From an uncultured Succinivibrionaceae bacterium (GTDB lineage: Bacteria; Pseudomonadota; Gammaproteobacteria; Enterobacterales; Succinivibrionaceae), in assembly GCA_949286015.1 (NCBI GenBank), contig CASEBB010000071.1:1-45317 (forward strand): a stretch of DNA of 45,317 bases. The letters are read 5' to 3'. The stretch's first letter is position 1. Every line of letters begins with the position of its first letter. Below the pieces are notes generated by a model. That model did not search any database. It was given only the letters and a program-made list of their open reading frames with translations, and was not told the origin of the DNA. Below, in pieces: positions 7,634 through 17,001 of this stretch. A program made the position numbers and the translations under genes.

Positions 7634-10378
7634 TTACTGGCTTAAGTTGGTTGGGTCAAAGTAGTTTAACAGGCGCGTGTCGGTGTAGTTGTTGTCCTTG
7701 CTGCCGGTAATGTTGACAGCACCCACGCCCTTAAACTCAAAGACCACACCCACGCGGTGATCGCTCTCACGCGACAGCGAGTCCCAATCGCAGGAGTTGT
7801 AGTTCTCGTACACAAAAGCCAGCGACCAGCAGCACTCCTCGTACTTTAAGGCCACCTTCGTGTCGATGTTCTCATCCTGCTCAAAGTCGCGGTAGCTGGC
7901 GAGGCTTACGCTAAAGCGCTCGTTTAATGGTACCTTGGCCACCACGCCCAATTGCTTGAGGTCGATGATGTTGTTGGAGATACTGCGGTTACCCTGATCG
8001 GCAAAGCGGTAGCTCACCTGTAAGAGCAAGCCCTCTTCATTGCGGTATTGCGCCATGGCATTCCACGAAGAGAGCGTGCTGTCTTCAGTGTTGAAGGAAG
8101 CAGAGGCGTGCGTGGTAAAGCCAGGGAATGGCTGCGCATTAAAGAATGCCGATAACGGGGTACGTGGGTATAAGTCGTTTGGATCGTTTGGATTTAAGGT
8201 CACGCGCGTTGGCACAAAGGAGTAGCTTTGCGACACACCCACACGTAAGAGCTCACGATCGTGCGCATCCAAAAGACGGGAGGAGAAACCCACCGCAATA
8301 CGGTTGAGATCCGGAATACGGTCATAACCGGTGAAACGACGGAACGAGAAGTTAGAGTAGTAGTCGTTCATGCGGTCAGTGGTGTCGTACAGCGCAATGT
8401 CGTTCTGATCCTCATAAGGGATGAACTGGTACTGCACCTCAGGCTCTAAGGTCTGGGTATGACGTAAATCCAAGACCTTACGCTCTAAGGTGGTCTTACC
8501 ATGCAATTGCAGCATGTACAGACTACGCGTGGTGCTGGAGCTTAAGTTCGTAAAGCCCAGATTATTGGTGTAATAATCTGGCATCTTGTCGAGGTTGTCT
8601 TGATCGTAGTGGGTCAAGAAGCCACGCACGTTGGCCGTGACCGAAGTACCACGATTGTTGAAAATCTGGTAACCGATATCCGGCTCAAGGTGGAAGCGGT
8701 TGGTCGTAAAGTTAGCTGCTTGCGCGTCAGAGGAGGCGCTAAAGCGGCTCAGCTCACTTTGCACGTTAAAGGTGACAGGGCCGTAGGTATCGTAGTACTG
8801 CGCAGTCAGACGTGGCAGCAGCGCAAACGGACGATAGTACACGAGGTCATCTGGCAGCAATTGCTGGTAGTCACGCACCTCAAGGGAGAGGTTGTAATTG
8901 GAGCGATCGTAGGTGGTCAGCAGCGACTGCTTTAAGTGGTCGTCCGTGACGTTGGAGTTTTCAGAGCCGATGTCGTTTAAGTAGTCGTAGTCCTTAGAGC
9001 GCACACGCTGGTAGTCGACTTCTACGGTTAAGTCATCCTTAAAGAAGGAGCTGGTGTGATCCCAACGCACCATGTAACGCGCGTCGTTATCATCGCGGCT
9101 TAAATCCCACTCGTTATCCTGCGGGATGTAGTCCAGCTCGAACGTACCCTCAGTATCAGCCCATGGCATGTAGCGGAACTGATTTTTCAGGAGGATACCG
9201 CGCTTGGTCATGATGCGTGGCGAAAAGGTGTAGTCGTAATTTGGCGCAATGTTGAAGTAGATTGGCTGCTCGTACTCAAAGCCGCTATCAGAGCTGATAG
9301 CAAAGGATGGGTACAAAAGACCGCTCTTGCGCTTATTGGAAATTGGGAAGTTGACGTAAGGCAGATAGAAGACTGGTACGTCCTTGACGTATAAGGTCGC
9401 ACCATAGGCTTCACCATAGGCCTCGCCTTGCTCTAAGACCACCTCATCGGCCTCTAAGTGCCACGAGTTATCACCTGTAGGACAGGTGGTAAAGGAGATG
9501 TTCTCAATGGTGGAGATCTTCTGCTTATTGTCGACGAAGATCTTTTTCGAGCTGCCGCTGGCCACCGAGCCATTTAACTGAAAGCTTGAGTCTAAGACCT
9601 CAGTAACTTGCGTATTGAGGTTGCTGTTGATCTCGCCATGAGAGGACATGGTGAGCGTCGGGCCTGAGAAGGTGATATTGCCGCGCGTGCTAATCTCGCC
9701 AGTGGCGCGATTGTAGGTAGCCTCGTCCGCCTGAAAGATCTTGTCAGCTTGCTTAATAGAAACGTTACCTTTGTAGGTAATGCTCTGATCGACAGAGCCG
9801 GTGACGCTATCGGCGGTGATTTCTACGGGCTCCGTATTTGGGTCATACTCCTGTGGTACAGAGTAGGCTGGAATACCGTAGTAACAGTAGATGTCGCGCT
9901 CAGGTACCGGCATAAATGGCGCTGGACGCCATGGATTGCTGCGCAGGCGGGTCAGCAGACGCAAAGGAAAGGTCGAGCTTGCTGCTAACTGCCGATTTTC
10001 AAGATATAGCTGCGTGGTGACGTTGTTGACCATGGTCTCATAGGCCGAGGTCGCAAAGGAGGTCACCTGAGCTAAGCGCTTATGTCTTTGCCGCACGAGG
10101 GGATCGTCAGGGGCGAGCACAGGGGCGCTAGGGTTAGCCGTGATTTGCTCTGCGGCAGCTTGCGCCATGGTCTTAGGTGCAGCAAAGCTCTGCACTTGGC
10201 GCTCCTGTGCAGGGCGCGGGTCGCTGGCGTTTAAGGCAGGAGAGGCCGAACTGTGCTCAGAATTTTGCTCTTGAGCCCAGCTATAACTTGGAGAGTAGAG
10301 AATACAAGTTAAGGCTAGGGCTAGAGCGTTGAGCTTAAGGTGCGAAGAAGAGGGGGCTTGGAGCTTCAAGGTACACAT
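7634..10378 (-). CDS. lptD: LPS-assembly protein LptD (OstA)
   Basis: 914 residues, longer than E. coli LptD (784) because of an N-terminal extension of about 130 residues. A signal peptide (LNALALALTCILYSPSYSWAQ) ends near residue 36. An OstA/LptA-like beta-taco domain spans about residues 180-300, and the 26-strand barrel fills the rest. The four cysteines that form the essential interlocked disulfides are all visible: C165 (CYYGIP), C299 (TTCP) and the adjacent pair C849-C850 (EECCWS). With LptE it places lipopolysaccharide in the outer leaflet. surA, its chaperone, lies downstream on the same strand. No clear Shine-Dalgarno precedes the ATG at 10378; an in-frame TTG three codons in is an alternative. 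Confidence 0.96.
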   Translation of the reverse strand: MCTLKLQAPSSSHLKLNALALALTCILYSPSYSWAQEQNSEHSSASPALNASDPRPAQERQVQSFAAPKTMAQAAAEQITANPSAPVLAPDDPLVRQRHKRLAQVTSFATSAYETMVNNVTTQLYLENRQLAASSTFPLRLLTRLRSNPWRPAPFMPVPERDIYCYYGIPAYSVPQEYDPNTEPVEITADSVTGSVDQSITYKGNVSIKQADKIFQADEATYNRATGEISTRGNITFSGPTLTMSSHGEINSNLNTQVTEVLDSSFQLNGSVASGSSKKIFVDNKQKISTIENISFTTCPTGDNSWHLEADEVVLEQGEAYGEAYGATLYVKDVPVFYLPYVNFPISNKRKSGLLYPSFAISSDSGFEYEQPIYFNIAPNYDYTFSPRIMTKRGILLKNQFRYMPWADTEGTFELDYIPQDNEWDLSRDDNDARYMVRWDHTSSFFKDDLTVEVDYQRVRSKDYDYLNDIGSENSNVTDDHLKQSLLTTYDRSNYNLSLEVRDYQQLLPDDLVYYRPFALLPRLTAQYYDTYGPVTFNVQSELSRFSASSDAQAANFTTNRFHLEPDIGYQIFNNRGTSVTANVRGFLTHYDQDNLDKMPDYYTNNLGFTNLSSSTTRSLYMLQLHGKTTLERKVLDLRHTQTLEPEVQYQFIPYEDQNDIALYDTTDRMNDYYSNFSFRRFTGYDRIPDLNRIAVGFSSRLLDAHDRELLRVGVSQSYSFVPTRVTLNPNDPNDLYPRTPLSAFFNAQPFPGFTTHASASFNTEDSTLSSWNAMAQYRNEEGLLLQVSYRFADQGNRSISNNIIDLKQLGVVAKVPLNERFSVSLASYRDFEQDENIDTKVALKYEECCWSLAFVYENYNSCDWDSLSRESDHRVGVVFEFKGVGAVNITGSKDNNYTDTRLLNYFDPTNLSQ

Positions 10379-10540
10379 CCCACGAAGTGAGCCCTATCCT
10401 CAATCGAGGGTAGCAGGTGTAAAGTGCGGGCTGGGGAGGGGCGCTCCGTTCTTACTAACTTGACGTCACGGTACGTAGCGTCACGCCATGCGGGCATAGC
10501 CTTACGTCACGTGAGAGTGGCGTAGTTTAGCGCTACGGCA

Positions 10541-10620
10541 CAGCATGTGCTGTCGCTACTCATCAGGTGATGAGGCAACACATCACGTGCTGTTGCAACA
10601 TCTCAGGTGATATCGCCACA
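10541..10620. repeat. Four dyads at exact 20-bp spacing upstream of lptD
   Basis: Units begin at 10541, 10561, 10581 and 10601. Each has 5-base arms around a 2-base centre: CAGCA-TG-TGCTG, CATCA-GG-TGATG, CATCA-CG-TGCTG, TCTCA-GG-TGATA. Each is followed by a linker close to TGCAACA. The array is 160-240 bases upstream of the lptD start. It could be a regulator-binding array or simply a decaying tandem repeat. Confidence 0.6.
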
Positions 10621-10990
10621 GGCTACATCAGGGCAACAAAGGCTTGGCCACGCTACACACCACCGTGATTGCGGGTACAGAGTCTTTGGCAGTTACCTAC
10701 AGTACTTGCTGTTAGTAGTAAGACGTCTGTCTTCAGACAGGCAGACAGACAACGCGGGCCACGCGGGCACCACTTTGCGAGAATAATCAGCCACAGCACC
10801 TACCGCTTAATGCTAGGAAGTGCTCACCGAAAAAGCCTCTGCTACAGAGCAGGGGGCAAGTTTTTCTGTTGAAAAGATTAAGATTGCTATCCTCCGCTTG
10901 ATCGTTCGGCGGTCACCACGTGTAAGCGATGCTGACGCTTATAAGCTTACTTATAAGCTGACAGCTGAGCTTGACAGCTTGTAGCTTTGC

Positions 10991-11151
10991 TCAGGAATGA
11001 GTGAGCTCATAACTGATGGCTGCAGGGGTGAGTGCTGGCAACAACCTACACCTTAAGATTATTAAAGGGTGCTCTAGCCTGAGCCTCCCTTAAGGTGAGG
11101 CCAGCATGCTTGCCATAAATTCCGTCAGATCTTAAGTCAGTTGCTCCTCAG
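10991..11151 (+). repeat. Dispersed palindromic element family A, copy 2
   Basis: About 160 bases. The left end AGGAATGAGTGAGCTCAT mirrors the right end TTAAGTCAGTTGCTCCT. The interior carries GAGTGCTGGCAACAACCTAC, nearly identical to copy 3, and the outer third folds back on GCATGCTTGCC. Intergenic. Confidence 0.75.
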
Positions 11152-11654
11152 TGGTGTTAGGCGGAGCTTAGGCGCGACGTGGACGTGGGGGAGCGAGAGA
11201 ACGTGCACAGTTGCGCTTTTATCTCAGGGCGAACGATCACGGGCACAAGGTTCGATGCAGTACCAAAAGCGGCACCACAATCTAAACATTATAGAAAAAA
11301 TCGCGCGGTATGGGGCAGTGCTAAGAGCGGGCTTGGACAAAAAGAAAGCAAAAAGGCCAAGAGAGTAGCCTTGAGAGCGGTCATGAGAGCGCTTGGGCTC
11401 CAAAGGAAAAGGTTGCAGCGGGCACCCTCTGGGTGCGGGATCTTCAGGCAGGTATTCCCCAAACTGAGCCTGAGGTAGAGCTACCTTAGTAGCAGGCGAG
11501 GGATGGGGGTAAGAGCGCACGTGTGACGTGGTGCAGCGTGGTGTGGCGCAACAGCGCCCCCACACAGGATATGATGACACAGCGCCTCAGAAGAACGGGG
11601 CAGTGCCTTAGAGGCAGGATGTACTTGGGGGGGCGGGACTTGGCTTAGCTTATC

Positions 11655-12005
11655 TTAGCGGTTTGAGTCTTTGGGGGTACGAGGCACACGCGGGTCTTTT
11701 ACCTCATACTCATCGTCTTCACTTATATCCTCACCAGGAATAGAGCGCTCGTCACTAGCCCATGCGCCTAAATCAATGAGCTTACAGCGCTCCGAGCAAA
11801 AAGGACGGTAGGGATTGCTCGTGGAGTAGACAATGAGCTTATGGCAGGTAGGACAGCGCACCATGGGGCCCGTCGCAGCCGCGCTCTTGGTGGCAGCGGC
11901 AGAGGTGCTGGTACTGTTGCTGGTGCTGGTGGTAGTGGCGTTGCTCTGAGCCTCGGAAGTGATTTCTTCGTAGGTACCAGGTGGCAGCAGATCCTTTAAG
12001 CTCAT
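11655..12005 (-). CDS. yacG: DNA gyrase inhibitor YacG (zinc-binding)
   Basis: 116 residues, against about 65 in E. coli. The conserved core is residues about 52-95: [23 protein letters not shown] with C-x2-C and C-x3-C zinc ligands, then [16 protein letters not shown]. This is the family signature of a small protein that binds GyrB and blocks DNA binding by gyrase. The first 50 residues are an added Thr/Ser/Ala-rich stretch, a pattern seen in other proteins of this window. The ATG overlaps the zapD stop by one base (TGATG), so the two are translationally coupled. The order coaE-zapD-yacG matches E. coli. Confidence 0.93.
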   Translation of the reverse strand: MSLKDLLPPGTYEEITSEAQSNATTTSTSNSTSTSAAATKSAAATGPMVRCPTCHKLIVYSTSNPYRPFCSERCKLIDLGAWASDERSIPGEDISEDDEYEVKDPRVPRTPKDSNR

Positions 12006-12760
12006 CAGCCGATACCTCCGCGCACGTAAGCCAGCTCAAAGGTGATATCACCCACAGGGGCACCCTTGGTGTACGGTAAGAAGCGCACGTTAATATTGGA
12101 CTGGAAGCCACTTACCACAGGGTAGCCACGCACATGCTGCGGATACTTGATCTCAATGAGCTCGCATGGCTCTGAGGTCTCTTGCATAAAGCCATTAGTG
12201 GCAACGCGGGTTTGGTAGTCCGAGCATAAGCGCCACAGCTTTAAGATGGTCTGCACAGGGATGCGGATACAGTCAAGCTCACGTACCCACTTAGAGACCG
12301 ACTGCATCTTTTCCTCATGGCTCAGGTGCGTCCAGAAGATAAAGAGCGGCGTGTCAAAGTCATTGACACCGGCGGGGGTCAAAAAGCGTGGCTTAATGCT
12401 CTCCATTACGGGATCGTTTTGCAGCACGGTGCGCTGGCGGGTAAAGGTGTTAAGCGCTTGATGGGAGGTGCTGATTTGCTCTAAGAGCTCCTGTAATAAG
12501 CCCGCGTCAGCATCAGGGTAGCTCTGCCATGCTAAGAGCTTTTGCTTGAGCTTATCGAGGTCTTTACCGATGTCGATTTTTAAGGCACCGGAGCCATCGA
12601 TGAGGTCAATAAAGTCAACCAGCCCTCGCATTAAGCACATGGTCTCAGCTTCGGTTTTGACTTCGGCGCAGTCTTGGACGCGCTTAAAGATGGCCTCGAA
12701 CTTGAGGTAAGTTCTGGCCTTAGGGCTGAGAGGGAAGTCGTAAACAAACATGTTGCTCAT
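12005..12760 (-). CDS. zapD: Cell division protein ZapD
   Basis: 251 residues from the ATG at 12760 (family norm about 247). A longer open frame to 12925 adds 55 residues that are not part of the family. A second ATG three codons in (12751) is also possible. The start [21 protein letters not shown] corresponds to the ZapD N-terminal helix. The body is helical with HWxxL-type segments ([18 protein letters not shown]), and the C-terminal half is a beta-rich domain ending in [10 protein letters not shown]. ZapD cross-links FtsZ filaments at the division ring. It is coupled to yacG by a one-base overlap. coaE lies upstream on the same strand but 514 bases away, unlike the tight spacing in E. coli. 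Confidence 0.92.
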   Translation of the reverse strand: MSNMFVYDFPLSPKARTYLKFEAIFKRVQDCAEVKTEAETMCLMRGLVDFIDLIDGSGALKIDIGKDLDKLKQKLLAWQSYPDADAGLLQELLEQISTSHQALNTFTRQRTVLQNDPVMESIKPRFLTPAGVNDFDTPLFIFWTHLSHEEKMQSVSKWVRELDCIRIPVQTILKLWRLCSDYQTRVATNGFMQETSEPCELIEIKYPQHVRGYPVVSGFQSNINVRFLPYTKGAPVGDITFELAYVRGGIG

Positions 12761-13274
12761 ATTAGAGGGTCTTATTACAGGCAGAATGAACCAGAAAGCT
12801 TCCTCACATGGCCTGGGGAGCAGGCTAAAGCGAGCTGTACCCTGTGTGGTGCTGTAGAGCAGGCTAACCACGTAAGAGGCTAAGCCACAGAGCAGGCTTT
12901 GCCTTATTAGGGGTAAGTGAGCCACAGCGTGCAGCGCTCATCTTTGTCCCATGTACTGTGTTGCGCTTTTAGCGCCGAGCAGCGCTGGTAGCGCCGCGTC
13001 TTAACCCCCACCCAGAGTGCATGCCCCCACTAAAAGTAGTGCTGACAGGGGAGAGGTGGTGGCGCTTTCATGTCATGTCTCTGGTTAGAGAGACGACATC
13101 AAGACGTGGGCAGAGGGGGACAAGCTGATGCAGCGCAAAGCAGGGATCAAAAACCATGCCCCGCAACAAAGTAGATGGCACTTCTGCAACTTATTTTGCT
13201 GCTGGGGTGATGCCGCCAGCAAAGGTAGGGTCAACCTGAAAAGTGGCAGCGGGGTGAGCGGTGCAGACAGTACT
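12761..13274. other. Spacer between coaE and zapD
   Basis: 514 bases with no credible gene. I see short GC-rich hairpins (AGCGCTGGTAGCGCCGC near 12977) but no terminator with a clear T-run and no copy of the dispersed repeat families. Confidence 0.5.
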
Positions 13275-14105
13275 TTAGACTGCCTTTTGGCAGGCAAGTT
13301 CTAAGTACTTACGATGTAAGTTTAGCACGTGTTTTTGTTTTTCAGCTATGTCCGCTTTATCGGTCACAATGATATCGTCTGCGGCCGCGACGCGCACGGC
13401 ACGTGGTACTTGCTTGGCGATAATGCTGCGGGCTAATTCCTCGGAGCAGTGATCACGGGCCACAATGCGCTGTACTTGTGTGTCTTCAGCGGCGTCCACC
13501 ACTAAGATACGGTCGACCATATCCTCAAGGTGATTCTCTAATAGCAGCGGGATATCAAGCAGTATATAAGGTGGTGCTACCCCCACTTGTGGGTGCAGTA
13601 CCAGTGACGGCTCTAGCGGCTGCTGTAGTGCCTGTTGGGCTTGCACCGTGCGGGCATCATTCAGGATCACTCCGTCCTTGCCATAAACGACACTCTGCTC
13701 ATGGCCACTTAAGAGCACATGATCGCGCTCAGTAGCGCGCTGGGCACGTGTTTGGGCACAAACAAGGTGGTAAGTCGAGGGCAGCGCCTGCCCCTGCGCG
13801 CAGAGAGCGCACAGTTCCTCTGTACGGGCGCGAATGGCCGGATGCATGATGCTGTTTAAGGTAGCAAGCTTGCTGTTGTCAGAGAAGACGAGCTGACGTA
13901 GCAGCGGGCGATTGAGGCTGCCCTGAGGTGTGAGGATGTCCTCACCAAAAGCAGCAACAAGGGCTTTGAGGGTAGGTGTGTGAGGGAGCACAATCTCACG
14001 GGAGATGAGGTCACTGTCAATAATGGTGACACCATAGACAGCAAAAAGGCGGGCAATAAAGCTCTTGCCGCAGGCGATACTGCCGGTTAAACCAATTTTG
14101 AGCAT
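13275..14105 (-). CDS. coaE: Dephospho-CoA kinase with a large insertion
   Basis: 276 residues from the ATG at 14105, preceded by GAGG motifs; the frame extends five codons further but those are outside the family. It catalyses the last step of coenzyme A synthesis, ATP-dependent 3'-phosphorylation of dephospho-CoA. P-loop GSIACGKS at residues 8-15; DSDLISRE for substrate contact at about 30-37; LLDIPLLLEN and the LID-like VARDHCSEELARSI downstream. Typical CoaE is about 205 residues. Here about 70 extra residues, rich in Gln, Ala and Arg, lie between EELCALC (about residue 100) and PPYILLDIPLL. All recognisable active-site elements are kept, so it is probably functional. Confidence 0.94.
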   Translation of the reverse strand: MLKIGLTGSIACGKSFIARLFAVYGVTIIDSDLISREIVLPHTPTLKALVAAFGEDILTPQGSLNRPLLRQLVFSDNSKLATLNSIMHPAIRARTEELCALCAQGQALPSTYHLVCAQTRAQRATERDHVLLSGHEQSVVYGKDGVILNDARTVQAQQALQQPLEPSLVLHPQVGVAPPYILLDIPLLLENHLEDMVDRILVVDAAEDTQVQRIVARDHCSEELARSIIAKQVPRAVRVAAADDIIVTDKADIAEKQKHVLNLHRKYLELACQKAV

Positions 14106-15727
14106 AACCTCGTACCTCAAGCAAAAGGGAGCGGTGTGGTTGGGACTACCCTACCAGTGCCTTTGAGGTAGGGACAACCGCGAAACAACAGCGTGTACTG
14201 CTAGCGCTTACAGGTAGCACGTGAGCACAGCGAGCAAAGCACAGTGACGTCACAACAGTGGCGGAAGCAGACAGAACCGCAAACGTAAGCCCCAATGGTG
14301 CTCCTATGGTGTCAAGGACGCTGGGAGTTTCTTGCTGTAAGTGGCGACTCCCCAGTCACTCATCAGGAGTGGAGCAGCGTCAGTCCACCCTGAGAGCTGC
14401 TGTTAGCGGGCGCAGCGAGGTGTCGACCCTCTGTAGGTTCGTGGTGATGCGCACATGGGGATGGTGACGGTGCTAGTAGCAGTGTGGGCATCCAAGGTCA
14501 TATTCCCAGCCTGCTCCTTTAGCCACCTCAACCTCAGCATCAGGAGCGATCATGCCTGCACGTGCCACCTCAAGAGGCCTGCCGCGAGGCATCCAGAAGC
14601 ACCGCAGCTCAACACAGTATAGCGCATTTCGTCAGGATGGCCATTGTGTCATAAAAGTATGCAGGTATATTAACAATATGGATGTGCTTTATATACCGGT
14701 AGTGTAAAATGCCCGTGGAGTCAGGTGGTGCGAGCCGAGCGTATGAGGCACGGCCGCAAGGTGTGTCCTGCATGGTGGGTGTGACCTCAGTACGTGCACC
14801 ACGCCATACCGCATGTGGAGCACCTCCTGTGTGGTACACCCCCTGAGGGACACCTCCTATGGAGCACCTCCCGTAGTGCTGGCACTGAGGCTGGGATGCT
14901 TCTTGTCGCAGCCCAGTGCTAAGCCTTGTGTTAGCGCAAGGATACATCTGCTGTGAGCACCTGTCTTGTAGAGCCTCCTGTCTTCACGGGCAGGGCCACA
15001 CGCAGCTCTCAAGACGTTGCTCTCAAGACACCACTCTCAAGCAAAAAAAGGCTGTCAAAAAAGGCACTGCTTTTAGGGCTGCTTTTGGCTTAAATCTGGG
15101 CGCGACCAAGTGTGCTCCTGCACAGCACAGGGCATAGAACTTGATAGCTATGCGGGGTCAATCAGTGTAGGTGTCCACATGGTGGCAGCACCAATGATGG
15201 TGGCTGCTGACCATGGTGCACGGCTTTAGGGTGATGCAGGGTTACAGAGCACGATGAGTGAGCGCGTAATCCCCCTGCACAGGGCCCCTGTACAGGGGAT
15301 AATAACCACCGCCAGCAGGTGGTGGTGCCCTGATATTGTGGCCGAGCGCCGCTGCTCAGAAACAAAGGGGTAAATCCACGCGGGTAACCCCGCGAGGAGT
15401 AACACTCCTGAGACACTACGGGGTAGCGCTCTCTTTAGAGAAGAGCCGCCTGCGTGGTGGCTGCGGTCTTACGCATGAGGTAAGGGCGAGTAACGTCACA
15501 CCTGACTGCGTACAGATCATAGCGACACTTACAAGCAAACGCACCTCTCGGTCTTCTTTAGGGGTGGCTGTCATTACTTCTCCTGCGCTGCTTACTCTTT
15601 GTGTGGCGTAAAGGCCCTGAGGGCTTAATGGCCTTAATTAAAGAGGGGCTGGCAGTGAGAGCACACAAGGGACAGCGACCACAGTACAGAGTAAGTGAGG
15701 ACTGAGAGCAGCAAAGAGGCAAATGCG
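14106..15727. other. Gene-free spacer with strong hairpins upstream of the lipoprotein gene
   Basis: 1.62 kb without a credible gene. It holds an AT-rich patch with an inverted repeat (GGTATAT 14664-14670 / ATATACC 14691-14697), a degenerate repeat of CACCTCC units at 14818-14872, and a cluster of stable hairpins at 15271-15445. Confidence 0.55.
15271..15445 (+). other. Cluster of perfect hairpins, possible structured RNA
   Basis: In order: the palindrome CCCCTGTACAGGGG (15285-15298), overlapping a second CCCTG..CAGGG pairing; CGCGGG-TAAC-CCCGCG (15379-15394); immediately after it AGGAGT-AAC-ACTCCT (15395-15409); and CTCTCTTTAGAGA near 15430. The first base of the lipoprotein gene is about 280 bases downstream on this strand. 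I do not recognise a known riboswitch or sRNA. Confidence 0.35.
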
Positions 15728-16441
15728 ATGCAGAGCTGGAATAAGAAAATGTGGTGGGCACTGGTGATCCCATGTGCCTTTATGGCCCTCACGGCCTGCA
15801 GTAGCAGTAACAGTAGTGATGACACCAGCAGTGCTGCTGCCGCTACTGAAGCTACTGACGCTACTGAGGTCGCAGCTGCCACCAACAGCAACCTCAGTGC
15901 AGAGGAAATGCTAGAGCAGGCTGATGCTGAGGCTCTGGGCAATCCATTCTTTTATGGCCGTGCTATCTACCTGCGTGGTGAGATGAACGACTATAGCGTG
16001 CAGCGCCCATATCGCCTGCGTCAGTTTGAGGACAAGGTCTACTGCACCATTGCTCCTTTACGCTCGGACTGGGCACCATATCGCTTTAAGTTTGCAGACG
16101 CGCAGTGGACTACGGGTACTAACTTTGGTTTTGCGGTACCACCAGCGGTGATGCGTGAGGGCAGTGGCAAGGCGCAGTTAAACCCAAACTCGCGCTTTGA
16201 GGAGCTGCGCTATGAGCCAACAGTGGATGGCTTATACCGCTTCTGCATTGAGTACAACGAGCAAAACGTGCCTTACGCTACGGTGACGCGCTTAGAAGAC
16301 GGTAAGCTCACTACCATGGATGAGCTCATTAAGCGTGAGGTCAGTCAAGTGGTAGCTACCCCAGCGACGATAGTGGCTACAACAACTGCTGCCACCACCA
16401 CCACCACCACCACCACTTCCAATACCGAGGCTGCAGAGTAG
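15728..16441 (+). CDS. Outer-membrane-type lipoprotein with a carbohydrate-binding-like domain
   Basis: 237 residues from the ATG at 15728, with an AGAGG Shine-Dalgarno about 8 bases before it. The signal peptide (NKKMWWALVIPCAFMALTAC) ends in a lipobox (LTAC). Ser follows the Cys, as in lipoproteins sent to the outer membrane. A Ser/Ala/Thr spacer runs to about residue 60. The domain of about 120 residues contains IYLRGEMNDYS, APYRFKFADAQW and DGLYRFCIEYN, a beta-sandwich pattern like the N-terminal starch-binding-type modules (CBM48/pullulanase N-terminal type) of glycosidases; the resemblance is by eye only. The tail is poly-Thr encoded by an (ACC)n tract at about 16394-16416, which could vary in length. 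A family A element begins 10 bases after the stop. Confidence 0.75.
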   Translation: MQSWNKKMWWALVIPCAFMALTACSSSNSSDDTSSAAAATEATDATEVAAATNSNLSAEEMLEQADAEALGNPFFYGRAIYLRGEMNDYSVQRPYRLRQFEDKVYCTIAPLRSDWAPYRFKFADAQWTTGTNFGFAVPPAVMREGSGKAQLNPNSRFEELRYEPTVDGLYRFCIEYNEQNVPYATVTRLEDGKLTTMDELIKREVSQVVATPATIVATTTAATTTTTTTTSNTEAAE

Positions 16442-16450
16442 GTTAGCCTC

Positions 16451-16608
16451 TAAGGAATGATTGATCTAATAAGTGACGGCTGCAAGGTGGAGTGCTGGCA
16501 ACAGCCTACACCTCGAGATAAATGGTGCAGGTGAGCTTGAGCCTATCTTAGGACGGTGCACCATGATTACCCTAAAGTCCGGCATTTATTAAGTCAGTCG
16601 TTCCTAAA
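16451..16608 (+). repeat. Dispersed palindromic element family A, copy 3
   Basis: About 158 bases, directly after the lipoprotein gene. The ends are the clearest of the family: left TAAGGAATGATTGATCTAAT, right complement TTAGGAACGACTGACTTAAT. Confidence 0.8.
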
Positions 16609-16726
16609 TTGCGGGGGCACTGTAGCTGAAGCTGGTGCCTTGATCTTAAGGGGCGGTAAGGGGGCAAGGCGCTTGCGGGGTAACTGTAGCTGTAAGCGTC
16701 TGCTTGCTACTGGTAGTGGCGTCGGT

Positions 16727-16880
16727 AGTGAGTGCTCTCATTAGTGACGGCTGCAAGGTTAAGAGTCGGTACAGCTCACACCTCGAGATGTAATGGTGCA
16801 GGTGAGATTGAGCCTAGCGTAAGTTGGGGCACGCCTGCTTGCCTTTAATGCCGTCATCTCATCAGGCAGTAAGTCCTAAG
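16727..16880 (+). repeat. Dispersed palindromic element family A, copy 4
   Basis: About 154 bases, in the same orientation as copy 3 and only 118 bases from it. Shared blocks are TTAGTGACGGCTGCAAGGTT, CACCTCGAGATGTAATGGTG and CAGGTGAGATTGAGCCTA. It ends about 120 bases before xerD. Confidence 0.75.
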
Positions 16881-16920
16881 CAAGCAAGCGCAGCTACGCC
16901 GTCGTCCACTGCCCCCTGTG

Positions 16921-16964
16921 TCAGGTACGTGTAAGGTACGTACAAGGTACGTGTCAGGTAGCGG
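16921..16964 (+). repeat. Four 11-bp tandem repeats just upstream of xerD
   Basis: TCAGGTACGTG, TAAGGTACGTA, CAAGGTACGTG and TCAGGTAGCGG follow one another without a gap, ending 37 bases before the xerD start. Each contains the palindrome-like core GGTACGT. This is about one helical turn per unit. It could bind a regulator or be a young tandem duplication. Confidence 0.6.
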
Positions 16965-17001
16965 CATCATGCGCGAGATAGAGGGTAAGGAGAAAGTAGT
17001 C

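Larger units (their letters stand above)
10379..11654. other. Gene-free spacer between yacG and lptD
   Basis: 1.28 kb. It contains CGTCACG-type motifs at about 10462-10515, a 20-bp-period dyad array (10541-10620), a family A element (10991-11151), and stacked short palindromes around AAGCTTACTTATAAGCT (about 10940-10985). No supported gene; the open frames over 11140-11580 lack start signals and resemble nothing known. Confidence 0.6.

Noticed and set aside
12761..12925. N-terminal extension of ZapD to 12925
   Set aside because: The extra 55 residues are not family-like; the conserved start is at the ATG at 12760.
16918..17001. Longer xerD starting at GTG 16918
   Set aside because: This would translate the 11-bp tandem repeat; AAGGAG is correctly spaced for the ATG at 17002, and XerD homologues have no such extension.
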